Assembly: GCF_000013885.1 (NCBI RefSeq)
Contig: NC_007964.1
Location: 2,590,001-2,654,000 of the forward strand
Reading direction: 5' to 3'
Length of the DNA stretch: 64,000 nucleotides
Source: Nitrobacter hamburgensis X14
GTDB taxonomy: Bacteria; Pseudomonadota; Alphaproteobacteria; Rhizobiales; Xanthobacteraceae
How positions within the stretch are numbered: the stretch's first letter is position 1; the number at the start of each line of letters is the position of its first letter. This document shows, in pieces, positions 36,110 through 43,728 of the stretch. A program made the translations under genes and the position numbers. The notes under the pieces are model-generated. The model was not told where the DNA came from. It saw only the letters and a list, made by a program, of their open reading frames with translations, and made no database searches.

Positions 36110-37054
36110 TCAGAACCGTTGTGGCCTAATTTTCGACGGTGGGAGTTTCTTGGGGTTGAATGCATCGAGCGCCACGGCCGCAGCGGGTGCCGGAATTTGT
36201 CCCTGCTTCACTTTGCCGAGCAAATAGCTTGGCATTTTGTTTGCGACGTATTCCTTCTTTATCCAATCGCGGAATTCAGCCAGCGCCTCGTCGGGGTAGC
36301 AATATGCTGGTTGGGGATTTGAGAGCGCTTGCGGAAAATAGTCAGGATAATTGTGATCGTATTTGATGCGATCGCTGTAAACCGCATCGAGGTTGTTTGA
36401 CGTCCAGTGCTTACCCCAATGTTGCCCAACACTGATGTCAGGAATGAAACTTGACCCAAGATTGGCGCCCGACCGGATGAGCGTCACTGTGATATCGGCC
36501 AGCTCTTTGAATACGCTGAAATAACCATCAGGCACTGTGTGGAAAGACAGAGACACCCGGTCGTGAAACTGTTTCCAGGCAATGTCACTTGCACCAGTCG
36601 GATTGTAGCCAACTTGTGCGTAAATAAACGCTTGGAAGCCTTTGCGAGCTAGGGTCCGGAAGCTTTCAGCGGCCTTGGCATTTGAAATGCCTTTGGCTTC
36701 GAAGGCATAATATTCGAGGATTGCCATACATACGGCTGACGGGACCGCGTGGTGGATCGTCCCGTTAAGGTTCGTCGCGATGAAGACGATATTATCGTCA
36801 CCGGACTGCGCGCGAACCAGCTCTTTGATGCGCGCTTCGCGTGGACGCAAAGGATTTGCTTGCCATCGCGCAGTGATATCGAGAATCGACGTGTGATCGA
36901 CGCCGCACATCCGGGCTAAGCCGCGAATGTTCAGGTAGGGCGTCCCGTCACTAAGGACCCCCATGAGAACGCCATCAATTTCGCGTTCTGTTGCAATTTG
37001 CAAGTCGAGACGGAGCTGTTGAGGGCCGGTGACCAAGTCTTGGCTTTTAGCCAT
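36110..37054 (-). CDS. Prophage-type protein with KilA-N/antirepressor-like N-terminus (BstA-like?)
   Basis: 314 residues from ATG 37054, which has AAAAGG upstream; a GTG at 37129 is possible but lacks a ribosome site. The first third (GTPYLNIRGLARMCGVDHTS) resembles phage antirepressor or KilA-N DNA-binding regions. The rest includes EYYAFEAKG, ARKGFQAFIYAQVGYNP, DRVSLSFHTVPDGYFSVFKE and VPDISVGQ-like FIPDISVGQHWGKHW, a layout I associate from memory with prophage BstA abortive-infection proteins. That link is uncertain. It is the only regulator- or defence-like gene in this accessory stretch. Confidence 0.45.
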   Translation of the reverse strand: MAKSQDLVTGPQQLRLDLQIATEREIDGVLMGVLSDGTPYLNIRGLARMCGVDHTSILDITARWQANPLRPREARIKELVRAQSGDDNIVFIATNLNGTIHHAVPSAVCMAILEYYAFEAKGISNAKAAESFRTLARKGFQAFIYAQVGYNPTGASDIAWKQFHDRVSLSFHTVPDGYFSVFKELADITVTLIRSGANLGSSFIPDISVGQHWGKHWTSNNLDAVYSDRIKYDHNYPDYFPQALSNPQPAYCYPDEALAEFRDWIKKEYVANKMPSYLLGKVKQGQIPAPAAAVALDAFNPKKLPPSKIRPQRF

Positions 37055-37319
37055 TTTATCTAGCCTTTTCAGTCTGTTGGGGTGGTGCCCAACTTGGCTA
37101 GACACGTTCTCCGGAATGGTTACATTCACGGTTGCACAGAGCGAGTCAGCGCCAAGCTGGTTCGATCTACGAAAGGCCGTCGCGGTTCCGTGGCGGCTTT
37201 TCGCGTTCGAAGTTCCAAGTATATCAGATTTTCCAGAAATTGGAACCGACGGAACCCCTCCCCGTCCCGCGCATTACCTACCCGGACGGTCCAGCAACCG
37301 TTCACCCCCAAGGACCCCG

Positions 37320-37353
37320 ACCCGCCGGTGACGCCCCTCGCCGGCGGGTTTCT
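37320..37353 (+). terminator. Rho-independent terminator-like hairpin
   Basis: ACCCGCCGG at 37320-37328 and CCGGCGGGT at 37341-37349 pair perfectly and are followed by TTCTTG. No plus-strand gene ends just before it, so it may be left from a lost gene. The surrounding 450 bases (37.13-37.58 kb) show no gene. Confidence 0.55.
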
Positions 37354-37581
37354 TGTGCATCGCTCACATTTTCGCGCTCAATTCGCGCCCGCAGCCGCTT
37401 CATCGTGAACTCGATCTCGCCGCCCGGCAGTTCGCGGCGCGCGAACGCGCGTCGGCTGCGTGAAACTGACCGCGATACGAGAGATGAACCAACCGTAACG
37501 AAGGAACCGCTGTTCCTTCGGAACGCGCTCGAGGCGCGCCCGTTGGCCTACATCGGATGAACTACAAAGGAGGCGCTTCCT

Positions 37582-38025
37582 ATGAGTTACGATCCCGAAA
37601 CGCGCCCCAGTGTGGGCAAAGATGTGCATCAGGACCCAGGAGGTGACCATCCGTCGCCGGCTCCCGATAACGCGCGCCCTACGGGTCGCCTGACCGCCAG
37701 TGACAAAGAGTCAGGGAAAGCTATCTATGGTGCCGAGAACAAGAAGATAGGTTCCATCGAACGCGTCATGGTTGACAAGACCAGCGGAGAGATCGCCTAC
37801 GCCGTGCTGAGCTTCGGCGGCTTTCTCGGCATCGGCAACGATCATTACCCGGTGCCCTGGAAGCTACTTAGATACGATGCCGAACTTGGCGGGTACCGTT
37901 CCGACATAAGCGGTAATCGGCTGAAGGGCGCACCGAAGCATGGCACCGAGACCATCTTTGACTGGAACGCCCGATACGCAGTGCTCGACAAGTACGATAA
38001 CGAGGTAGTGATACGTCCGGGTTAA
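37582..38025 (+). CDS. PRC-barrel domain protein
   Basis: A 147-residue protein with a disordered N-terminus rich in Pro and Asp. A PRC-barrel domain follows: ASDKESGKAIYGAENKKIGSI, MVDKTSGEIAYAVLSFGGFLG and DHYPVPWKLLRYD. PRC barrels mediate protein or ligand contacts; stand-alone ones like this are frequent in Rhizobiales, often stress-linked. AAAGGAGG eight bases upstream of ATG is a strong ribosome site. A small membrane protein follows on the same strand. Confidence 0.85.
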   Translation: MSYDPETRPSVGKDVHQDPGGDHPSPAPDNARPTGRLTASDKESGKAIYGAENKKIGSIERVMVDKTSGEIAYAVLSFGGFLGIGNDHYPVPWKLLRYDAELGGYRSDISGNRLKGAPKHGTETIFDWNARYAVLDKYDNEVVIRPG

Positions 38026-38112
38026 ACCGCTTGGATGAAGTGCAGAGTGGACGAGCCGTCCAAGATCGTGACCGTCCACGATGTCGACAATGTCATGCTC
38101 GGGAGATGGACT

Positions 38113-38265
38113 ATGGCAAAGATCGAAGACGGACACATCATTGAGACTGCAAGAGAAGCGCGAGGAGCAGAGCGCGGCCCCAGCGTGCGCAACGTACTCC
38201 TCGCGAGCACTGGACTTGTCGTGGCTGGCTTCGCGGTGGTCTACATGGTGTATCTTGCGGCCTGA
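38113..38265 (+). CDS. Small single-span membrane protein, 50 residues
   Basis: MAKIEDGHIIETAREARGAE is followed by a hydrophobic span (NVLLASTGLVVAGFAVVYMVYLAA) that ends the protein. The upstream open frame lacks protein character; GGGAG precedes ATG 38113. The family is familiar from Bradyrhizobium genomes as hypothetical. Probably transcribed with the PRC-barrel gene; a terminator follows at 38399. Confidence 0.6.
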   Translation: MAKIEDGHIIETAREARGAERGPSVRNVLLASTGLVVAGFAVVYMVYLAA

Positions 38266-38398
38266 GTTGACTGGGCGAGTCGCTGAGCCCTCTCCCGCTC
38301 ATTCGTCTGGATGGATGGGGGTTATCGGCAGTCCCCACTCCCAACCACGCCCCCGCCGGCTGACTCTGCGGGCCGCCCATAGCTTGGACGAGAACTTG

Positions 38399-38430
38399 CC
38401 CGCTGGGAAAAGGACCGGCGGGTTTTTCTT
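38399..38430 (+). terminator. Rho-independent terminator
   Basis: CCCGCTGG pairs with CCGGCGGG (one G-U pair) around a purine-rich loop and is followed by TTTTTCTTTT. Likely end of the PRC-barrel transcript. The 38.27-38.65 kb spacer otherwise shows only a second terminator. Confidence 0.8.
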
Positions 38431-38534
38431 TTGTCCGGAACGTCATCCCATCGGCCTGGATGGGTTTCGGTCTCCGACCGATCCGCCGGTCCGCGGAACG
38501 TCAACAGATCAGGCGCGTGGCACGCTTGAAGTGG

Positions 38535-38566
38535 AAAAAAGGCCCGACGCCGTAAAGCGCCGGGCT
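38535..38566 (-). terminator. Rho-independent terminator, leftward
   Basis: On the minus strand AGCCCGGCGC pairs with GCGTCGGGCC around TTTACG and is followed by TTTTTT. It is the first good leftward terminator after the leftmost minus-strand prophage gene (38654), and may mark the end of the phage transcripts. Confidence 0.75.
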
Positions 38567-38653
38567 AGTTGAGAGCGGAGCTAGTCCAAGGCGGACATAG
38601 CGTCCAGACAGCGGTCTACTGATGATTCGTGACGGCCCCGTGTTGGGGTAGAA

Positions 38654-38836
38654 TTAGTGGTGTCCCCGCCCCCGCTCGATCTCCGCGCGGTCAACAGCAC
38701 AGTCAGCAACCTCACGACTTGAGATGGAGGGACCGCCGCCGCGCACCGCGCATCCGGCCATGTCGGGCTCGCTCGGGCCGGACGGACCGCAGCCGGCGAG
38801 CAGCAGAAGCGTGGCGATTGCGAGAAGCGACCTCAT
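38654..38836 (-). CDS. Small lipoprotein, 60 residues
   Basis: RSLLAIATLLLLAGCGPSG is a signal sequence with lipobox LAGC. A short mature part with Cys, Ser and a basic end (RAEIERGRGHH) follows. AAGGGTGG precedes ATG 38836. It could be an entry-exclusion or spanin-like small lipoprotein of the prophage, but nothing beyond lipidation can be supported. It ends before the terminator at 38535. Confidence 0.5.
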   Translation of the reverse strand: MRSLLAIATLLLLAGCGPSGPSEPDMAGCAVRGGGPSISSREVADCAVDRAEIERGRGHH

Positions 38837-38924
38837 TGTGCCGCCACCCTTGTTCCGTGCGGATCGACGATCTGGAAGCCGACAATCGAGCGAGGATGGA
38901 CGCGGGTCTTGCCGCGGCCGGAAT

Positions 38925-39452
38925 TCATGCCGCCCTCGCAAACTCGCCGTAAATCTTCTTGGCGAAGTCAAGGTAGGCGGCGTGAGCCTCTTGGCCTGTA
39001 GCGAACGAGCCGAGATATTTGGTTTTCCCACCGCCTACACCGATAAAAGCGTGGAACCGGTCGCCGTAACGACACACCCCCTTATATCCGGACTTGTTGT
39101 CGCGGCGTCGCCGCGTATTGGCGTTTTGATGGGCGCGTGTGGCTAACCGAAGATTCGCAATCCGATTGTCGCCGGGGACGCCATTGGCGTGATCTATTTC
39201 ACCTTCCGGCCATGCCCCATAGACATACAGCCAAGCCAATCGATGAGCTTTGTACATTTTGTAGTTGATCCGGATTTCTCGATAACCATAGGTATCTGTT
39301 GATCCGGCGATTGATCCGATTGATGCTTTCCCATAGCGACGTCGCGCTTTCCCGCTTGGTAGCGGATAGTCGCGCCAGAGGAATATTCCCGTCTCCGGAT
39401 TGTAGTTGAGAAAGGTCCTTAGCTCATTTTGCGTCAGCACATCCAACCTCAT
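38925..39452 (-). CDS. HNH endonuclease with AP2-like domain
   Basis: A 175-residue protein with the HNH_3-type core GEIDHANGVPGDNRIANLR and ATRAHQNANTRRRR. A C-terminal AP2-like DNA-binding segment follows (SGYKGVCRYGDRFHAFIGV, YLGSFATGQEAHAAYLDFA). This pairing is typical of free-standing phage endonucleases, often mobile. Its N-terminal half (NYNPETGIFLWRDYP) matches the same family. It is divergent from the ribbon-helix-helix gene across an AT-rich palindromic spacer. Confidence 0.88.
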   Translation of the reverse strand: MRLDVLTQNELRTFLNYNPETGIFLWRDYPLPSGKARRRYGKASIGSIAGSTDTYGYREIRINYKMYKAHRLAWLYVYGAWPEGEIDHANGVPGDNRIANLRLATRAHQNANTRRRRDNKSGYKGVCRYGDRFHAFIGVGGGKTKYLGSFATGQEAHAAYLDFAKKIYGEFARAA

Positions 39453-39510
39453 TCATATATACGTAATGCGATGAATGATATATATGATACTTGTAATATC
39501 GTATATATGA
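39453..39510. promoter_or_regulatory. AT-rich divergent control region with inverted repeats
   Basis: TCATATATACG (39453-39463) and CGTATATATGA (39500-39510) are perfect inverted repeats 36 bases apart. TGATATATATGATA lies between them. The block is far more AT-rich than its surroundings and separates the HNH gene from the ribbon-helix-helix gene. A dimeric ribbon-helix-helix protein binding these arms would be a natural autoregulator. Confidence 0.6.
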
Positions 39511-39522
39511 AAAGAGGCTGCT

Positions 39523-39735
39523 TTGACCAGATTTCGTATATCCACTACGCAAGCGGCTGTGGGCAGAAAAAAGGAAATCGAGACAAAGGTGCTAGCGACC
39601 CTTCATCAAGGGACGCTTGAGCGCATTGCTGCTGTTTTGGATGAGGGCGAGAACCGGACTCAGTTTCTCAGAACTGCCATTGAGGCCGAGCTTCGACGAC
39701 GTGAGCGCGCGAAGCGCCGTGAGGGTTCACAATAG
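39523..39735 (+). CDS. Ribbon-helix-helix (CopG-like) protein
   Basis: A 70-residue protein whose core, TLERIAAVLDEGENRTQFLR followed by TAIEAELRRRE, fits a ribbon-helix-helix regulator or antitoxin-like fold. I chose TTG 39523, with AGAGG six bases upstream; a GTG at 39559 (GRKKEIETKV) is an alternative. No toxin gene is seen beside it, so a transcription regulator of the divergent region is more likely. Its 3-prime end overlaps the convergent gene at 39668 by 68 bases. Confidence 0.65.
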   Translation: MTRFRISTTQAAVGRKKEIETKVLATLHQGTLERIAAVLDEGENRTQFLRTAIEAELRRRERAKRREGSQ

Positions 39736-40291
39736 AAAAACCAACAATCGAACGATTGTGGAGGCGCGTTTTACCACCGCCAGAATTTGCATCGAAAACG
39801 TGCCAAATCTTGCCCCTGACATGCCGCTTGAGCACGAACACGTGGTGCCGCCTGACCGCGACCATCCCCGGAGCGGGTGAGGTGCGCGGGAAGCGAAACC
39901 AGTTCGCCGCCAGGTTCAGCGACGGGATGATCTTGCCGAACAGATAGAGCGAGGCACCGCAGCCGCAGTAGCGACGCGGACAGCCGGCCGGGCGGCCTCC
40001 GACCACCATCCCCGCTCCATCGGCCATGACGCGACGGAGGCCAACGGGTGGCGTTCGGGGCGATACTTGACGATCTGAGCGGCCAACTTGACGAACCAGC
40101 CGCCTTACTTGGCGACTTTCACGGGTTGCGGACAGGCCGCACGGCCGCATGACCGGAACGGAGCAACCTGCAAAGTTTTCTTGCAGGTTCGTTCTTTGCG
40201 TTTTCTGCAAAGAATGATGCTTCGGCCTTGCATCGACATTCGACGCGAGCAGAACAGCGCAAAGCGCCGCCAGAAAGACGGTTGGTCGCAT
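39668..40291 (-). CDS. Secreted Cys-containing protein of a Bradyrhizobium-type family
   Basis: A 207-residue protein. The signal peptide (TVFLAALCAVLLASNVDA) is followed by a basic linker. The conserved-looking part is ADGAGMVVGGRPAGCPRRYC, then GCGASLYLFGKIIPSLNLA, RHHVFVLKRHV and HVFDANSGGGKTRLH. I recall this block from many Bradyrhizobium-group hypothetical proteins, with no known function. GGAG six bases before ATG 40291 supports the start. Whether it belongs to the prophage or was picked up from a host is unclear. Confidence 0.7.
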   Translation of the reverse strand: MRPTVFLAALCAVLLASNVDARPKHHSLQKTQRTNLQENFAGCSVPVMRPCGLSATRESRQVRRLVRQVGRSDRQVSPRTPPVGLRRVMADGAGMVVGGRPAGCPRRYCGCGASLYLFGKIIPSLNLAANWFRFPRTSPAPGMVAVRRHHVFVLKRHVRGKIWHVFDANSGGGKTRLHNRSIVGFSIVNPHGASRAHVVEARPQWQF

Positions 40292-40406
40292 GGCTTCTCC
40301 AATGATCTTTTGGATATGGTTGGCTAGCCGAACGCCTCCCGGCTAAGGGACTGCCGGCCAATGCCCCCATCTACAGGGTCGGCAGTCCCGATCGGCGTGG
40401 CGAGAT

Positions 40407-40637
40407 TTAGCCGCGTATCCAGGCGGCGATCTTGGCGATCGATTCCCCGACCATCACGAAACCGGCAAGGATGCCGATCAGGCCGACGATCAGCCATTTC
40501 ATGAAGGTGCCGACGGTTCTGATAGCGCCAACGAGGCGGATGCCGTCGTTGAGCGTGTCGATCTCGTCGTCGCGGATATTGGTCAGGAAGTCTTTGGTAC
40601 GGGTCGGGAGATCGTCGAATTTGTGAACTTCGCTCAT
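40407..40637 (-). CDS. Small membrane protein, possible holin
   Basis: A 76-residue protein with a polar N-terminus (KFDDLPTRTKDFLTNIRDDE) and one strong membrane span (TFMKWLIVGLIGILAGFVMV). The start overlaps the o-spanin stop (TAATG). Position at the end of the lysis cassette, small size and one span fit a class III holin or an accessory lysis protein. There is no specific family match, so holin is inferred from context. Confidence 0.5.
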   Translation of the reverse strand: MSEVHKFDDLPTRTKDFLTNIRDDEIDTLNDGIRLVGAIRTVGTFMKWLIVGLIGILAGFVMVGESIAKIAAWIRG

Positions 40638-40927
40638 TACCGGCCTCCCGCGAAGCGCTGGCGCTGCTGTTCCTGACAGGTGCGCGTGGCAACCAGATTG
40701 CCGTTGGCCTGCCCCAGAGCAGCCCTGTGGCGCGCCACGGCCGCCTTGGCGGATTGACCCTTGGTGACGGCTGGATACGGCACCGTCGCCGCCAGCAGCT
40801 CGCAGTCGCGTGGTATCTGCACCGACGCCATAGTCGGGCTACCGGGCAATGTCGTGCAGGCTGCGCACGTCATCGCTATCGAGATTGCAGCCGTGATCTG
40901 CAGGCTGTTTCGCAAGCCGTTCCTCAT
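40637..40927 (-). CDS. Outer-membrane spanin subunit (Rz1-like lipoprotein)
   Basis: A 96-residue protein with a lipoprotein signal (AISIAMTCAAC, cysteine near residue 24) and a proline-containing start of the mature part (TTLPGSP). Its start lies inside the upstream i-spanin gene in another frame (overlap 40839-40927), the classic Rz/Rz1 layout. The C-terminal part is helical and Gln/Arg-rich. With the i-spanin it would bridge and fuse the two membranes at lysis. Confidence 0.7.
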   Translation of the reverse strand: MRNGLRNSLQITAAISIAMTCAACTTLPGSPTMASVQIPRDCELLAATVPYPAVTKGQSAKAAVARHRAALGQANGNLVATRTCQEQQRQRFAGGR

Positions 40928-41279
40928 AGTCCGTCACCTTCTGATTTGCCTGTTCGGCTTTGGCCTCGGCCTCGGCGCGGAGCTTCGCCGCCGTTTCCGC
41001 CGCCTGCTTTTGCGTGTCGAGCTGCAGCTGCGAGAACGCGAGATCGATTTTGACGCGGGCGAGTTCTGCGCTCTCATCAGTAAGGCGATGCGAAACAGCC
41101 GCGCTCAGAATTCCGAACACGAGGAATGCAACGAGTTTAGCGACCCGGACATACGGCCCGATCACGGGAAACCACTTAAGCAGCGGCGCATAGCCGACGA
41201 TCAGGGCAGCCGCCAGGATCACGGCATCGATCCACAGGGCGATGTCGGAGGTGGCGATAGACCAGAACAGGGGTGCCAT
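40839..41279 (-). CDS. Inner-membrane spanin subunit (Rz-like), with two membrane spans
   Basis: A 146-residue protein starting at ATG 41279, which overlaps the preceding stop (TGATG). Two hydrophobic stretches (ALWIDAVILAAALIVGYA and VAKLVAFLVFGILSAAV) precede a long coiled coil (QKQAAETAAKLRAEAEAKAE). The end, CNLDSDDVRSLHDIAR, matches the Cys...VR.L tail of Rz-type i-spanins. Typical Rz proteins have a single N-terminal span, so the second one is unusual. It overlaps the o-spanin gene by 89 bases. Confidence 0.7.
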   Translation of the reverse strand: MAPLFWSIATSDIALWIDAVILAAALIVGYAPLLKWFPVIGPYVRVAKLVAFLVFGILSAAVSHRLTDESAELARVKIDLAFSQLQLDTQKQAAETAAKLRAEAEAKAEQANQKVTDYEERLAKQPADHGCNLDSDDVRSLHDIAR

Positions 41280-41716
41280 CAGCAACCCCTCAACACGCCA
41301 TGGTGCAAAAATCCATGGAAGCTAGGCACAGCGATCGAACCCGCGCCGGCAGCACAGGTGTTGCCGACCTTGTCGACATGGATTACTTCGCCGACGGTGC
41401 CGTGGCGGATCCAGCAACGATGCCCAGCATCATCCTTCATGGTGCAGTTCGAGGCACGGCTGTCGATATGCCAATCGCGGCCGTCCGGAAGACGACAGGC
41501 GATTGAGCGACCGTCCGCACCGACCGGGTACAAATACCGACGATCATCCCTGCCGTTGGCAGGCTGGTTGCAATCCCACAGCGCGCCGACCGGCAATTCC
41601 CGGCTGGACACCTCCTCGCCTGTTTTCAGGTCGCGCATGATCGGTGACGAAATTCCACCGATGCTCGCAGTGTAGCGGCCGGTGTATTCCCACCAGGTGC
41701 AATGATGTTCTGCCAT
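41279..41716 (-). CDS. Hypothetical protein in the lysis cassette, Cys/Trp-rich
   Basis: A 145-residue protein: AEHHCTWWEYTGRYTASIGG, then GALWDCNQPANGRDDRRYLY, ACRLPDGRDWHIDSRASNC and RCWIRHGTVGEVIHVDK. At least five cysteines and many Trp/His residues, but no signal peptide or membrane span. Starts and stops overlap both neighbours by one base (TGATG). It sits between the endolysin and the i-spanin; I do not recognise the family. Confidence 0.6.
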   Translation of the reverse strand: MAEHHCTWWEYTGRYTASIGGISSPIMRDLKTGEEVSSRELPVGALWDCNQPANGRDDRRYLYPVGADGRSIACRLPDGRDWHIDSRASNCTMKDDAGHRCWIRHGTVGEVIHVDKVGNTCAAGAGSIAVPSFHGFLHHGVLRGC

Positions 41717-42486
41717 CACGACACCTGCCGCGCGACCCAGCCGCGGACCTTGTCCGGCCCGAAAAACCAGACGATCAGTACGGTCATGAGCAGTGAGAAG
41801 CCGCACAGAATGGCGACCACCTCCCAGCTCGTCAGATAGCCGAGGAAACCAAGGCCGCCGCCGCTCGACGTGAGGCCGACCAGCCAGTTGCGAACCCGCT
41901 TGCCGAATGATGGCTTGCTCTGGGCGCTGAACTCGGTGCTGCCGCCGTCATCACCCTGATCGCTATCGCCATCGACCTGCGGCATATCCATCAATGCTAC
42001 CGGGCCCGGATAGCCGCTGGCGTCGCAGAATTCGAAATGCATGGGATCGGTGCGGCCTCGATAGTCGCCGCCCCAGCGCGCGCCCTGACGCTTGAAGGCG
42101 TCGATAACCGGCTGCGGCATGGTGCCGTGGCCTTTGCCGAACCCATTCTCTTCGGCGTTCAAATCGATCGCCGCGCCATAGGCATGGTTTGACCACTTGG
42201 TGGCGCTGCCCCTCACCTTACGTGGATTGTACGCGCCGGCGTATTTCGAGATGCCAAGTGCGTCGATCTTGCGCTGGTCGCTGCCGTAGTGCTCCCAGAT
42301 ATCGTTCAGCGCAGCCGTAAGCGCGGCAGCCGCCTTGCGATGAAACCGAATGCGGGCGACTGGCTTGCCGTCGTAATACATCTGGAACGGCGGCACGACG
42401 TTGACCAGCTGCCGCTCCACATCGGGGCCTGGCGTGCCGTAAAACGCCAGCAGATCGGCTTGATTGTCTTTCGGCCATTTCGTCAT
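41716..42486 (-). CDS. Phage endolysin, M15 (VanY-type) peptidase with C-terminal membrane span
   Basis: A 256-residue protein. The M15 zinc site is visible as His101 and Asp108 in SNHAYGAAIDLN and His150 in TDPMHFEF, so it should cut peptide cross-bridges in murein as an L-alanyl-D-glutamate or D-Ala-D-Ala type peptidase. After a Gly/Asp/Ser linker there is one membrane span (VVAILCGFSLLMTVLIVWFFG, about residues 222-242) near the C-terminus. No signal peptide. First gene of the lysis cassette; four small genes follow with overlapping codons. Confidence 0.85.
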   Translation of the reverse strand: MTKWPKDNQADLLAFYGTPGPDVERQLVNVVPPFQMYYDGKPVARIRFHRKAAAALTAALNDIWEHYGSDQRKIDALGISKYAGAYNPRKVRGSATKWSNHAYGAAIDLNAEENGFGKGHGTMPQPVIDAFKRQGARWGGDYRGRTDPMHFEFCDASGYPGPVALMDMPQVDGDSDQGDDGGSTEFSAQSKPSFGKRVRNWLVGLTSSGGGLGFLGYLTSWEVVAILCGFSLLMTVLIVWFFGPDKVRGWVARQVS

Positions 42487-42688
42487 AGGTTCGCGCTCCC
42501 GGAAGATGGGTTGGTCGGTTCAGGTTTTTGTGGATTGCGGCCGGCTACGCGCCGCGACGGATGATCAATGCCCTGGCCGCACGCCAGCGCCCCCGGAATC
42601 GAGGTTGGGCATTGGATTGGTCCTTTGGGGTGTGGCTAGAGGGCGGGAGCCGTGCTATCCCCAATTTCAGCGGAATAAGGGCATGTAG

Positions 42689-43726
42689 ATGCGACAATTA
42701 TTTTCAGATATCCGCGAACGCGTGTTCCACACACGTCGTATAGTGAACTATCTTTCATCGATCGAAGAATCTCTAAGAACGCGGGATGCCTCAGTCGTTG
42801 AGGCGCCGCCACCCGCCGCTCCAGTAGTCGAGGTTTCTCAAACTGGTCCAGCCATGAAAGCTCTTTCGTCCCTGAAAGAGTTTGATGACTATTGCGAAAG
42901 CTTAAAGGACATCGCGGAAACCGACCGCATTCCTCTGCTTTGCAATTGTTACCTTGCCGATGATAGCTTTATCCACATTCAAGCCGACCCGTTTTCGCAA
43001 GCCTATGCCAATAAGATCATGGCAATTCATGCCGAGATTTCGGGCCGATCATCGTACAGCGAGTTATTCGAATATACGCCGGTGAACATCGATGATCGTG
43101 TCGCAAGACCGGGCATTTATCTTCACGACGGAAATTTTCTCGCTGGATACTTGGAGAGCTTCGGACAACTGATCCGCACACTTGACGTGCGGCCCGGAAC
43201 CCGCGTTCTTGAGTACGGGTGTGGTGATGCTCAGATTTCGCTTCTATTGGCAAGGCTAGGCTGCGACGTTACTGTCATCGATATTGACCCCAACAGTATC
43301 AAAATCGTGCAGCAACAAGCCGCGAGGATTGGTTGTCCGATTACCGCCATCGTCGGTAATTTTCTGAGTGGCGAGGGCCTGCAACCGTTTGACCGAATAT
43401 TTTTTTACCAAGCGTTCCATCATTCAATTCAGCACGTCGCCGCACTCAAGCATTGCTTGCCGCTCCTGAACCCGGAAGGGATGCTATTGTTTGGCTGTGA
43501 GCCCGTCATTGACACAGAAGGCCCTTGGAGGACAGCAGTTCCGTACCCATGGGGGCCGCGGCTTGATGGCTTGTCACTCCGAGCGATGCGGACGCATGGC
43601 TGGATGGAGCTTGGGTTCCAAGAACCGTTTTTTCGAGAATCTCTGAAGCGCGTCGGGCTTTCATACGACCGCTTCAAATCCGATACGAACGGTCTTGTTG
43701 ATACCATTGTGGCGCGCCGCATTTGA
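42689..43726 (+). CDS. Class I SAM-dependent methyltransferase (cargo gene)
   Basis: A 345-residue protein. An amphipathic N-terminal helix (RQLFSDIRERVFHTRRIVNY) and a Pro/Val linker precede the methyltransferase domain with motif I VLEYGCGDAQISLLLA, VTVIDIDPNSI and a motif IV region DRIFFYQAFHH. The fold and companions resemble O-antigen or polysaccharide cluster methyltransferases; the acceptor is unknown. It is the only long plus-strand gene within the prophage late region, with AAGGG upstream of ATG. Base composition is lower in GC than the tail genes. Confidence 0.82.
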   Translation: MRQLFSDIRERVFHTRRIVNYLSSIEESLRTRDASVVEAPPPAAPVVEVSQTGPAMKALSSLKEFDDYCESLKDIAETDRIPLLCNCYLADDSFIHIQADPFSQAYANKIMAIHAEISGRSSYSELFEYTPVNIDDRVARPGIYLHDGNFLAGYLESFGQLIRTLDVRPGTRVLEYGCGDAQISLLLARLGCDVTVIDIDPNSIKIVQQQAARIGCPITAIVGNFLSGEGLQPFDRIFFYQAFHHSIQHVAALKHCLPLLNPEGMLLFGCEPVIDTEGPWRTAVPYPWGPRLDGLSLRAMRTHGWMELGFQEPFFRESLKRVGLSYDRFKSDTNGLVDTIVARRI

Positions 43727-43728
43727 CT

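Noticed and set aside
39523..39735. Toxin-antitoxin pair with the ribbon-helix-helix protein as antitoxin
   Set aside because: No small toxin-like ORF lies directly downstream or upstream on the same strand; the next gene is convergent and encodes a secreted protein.
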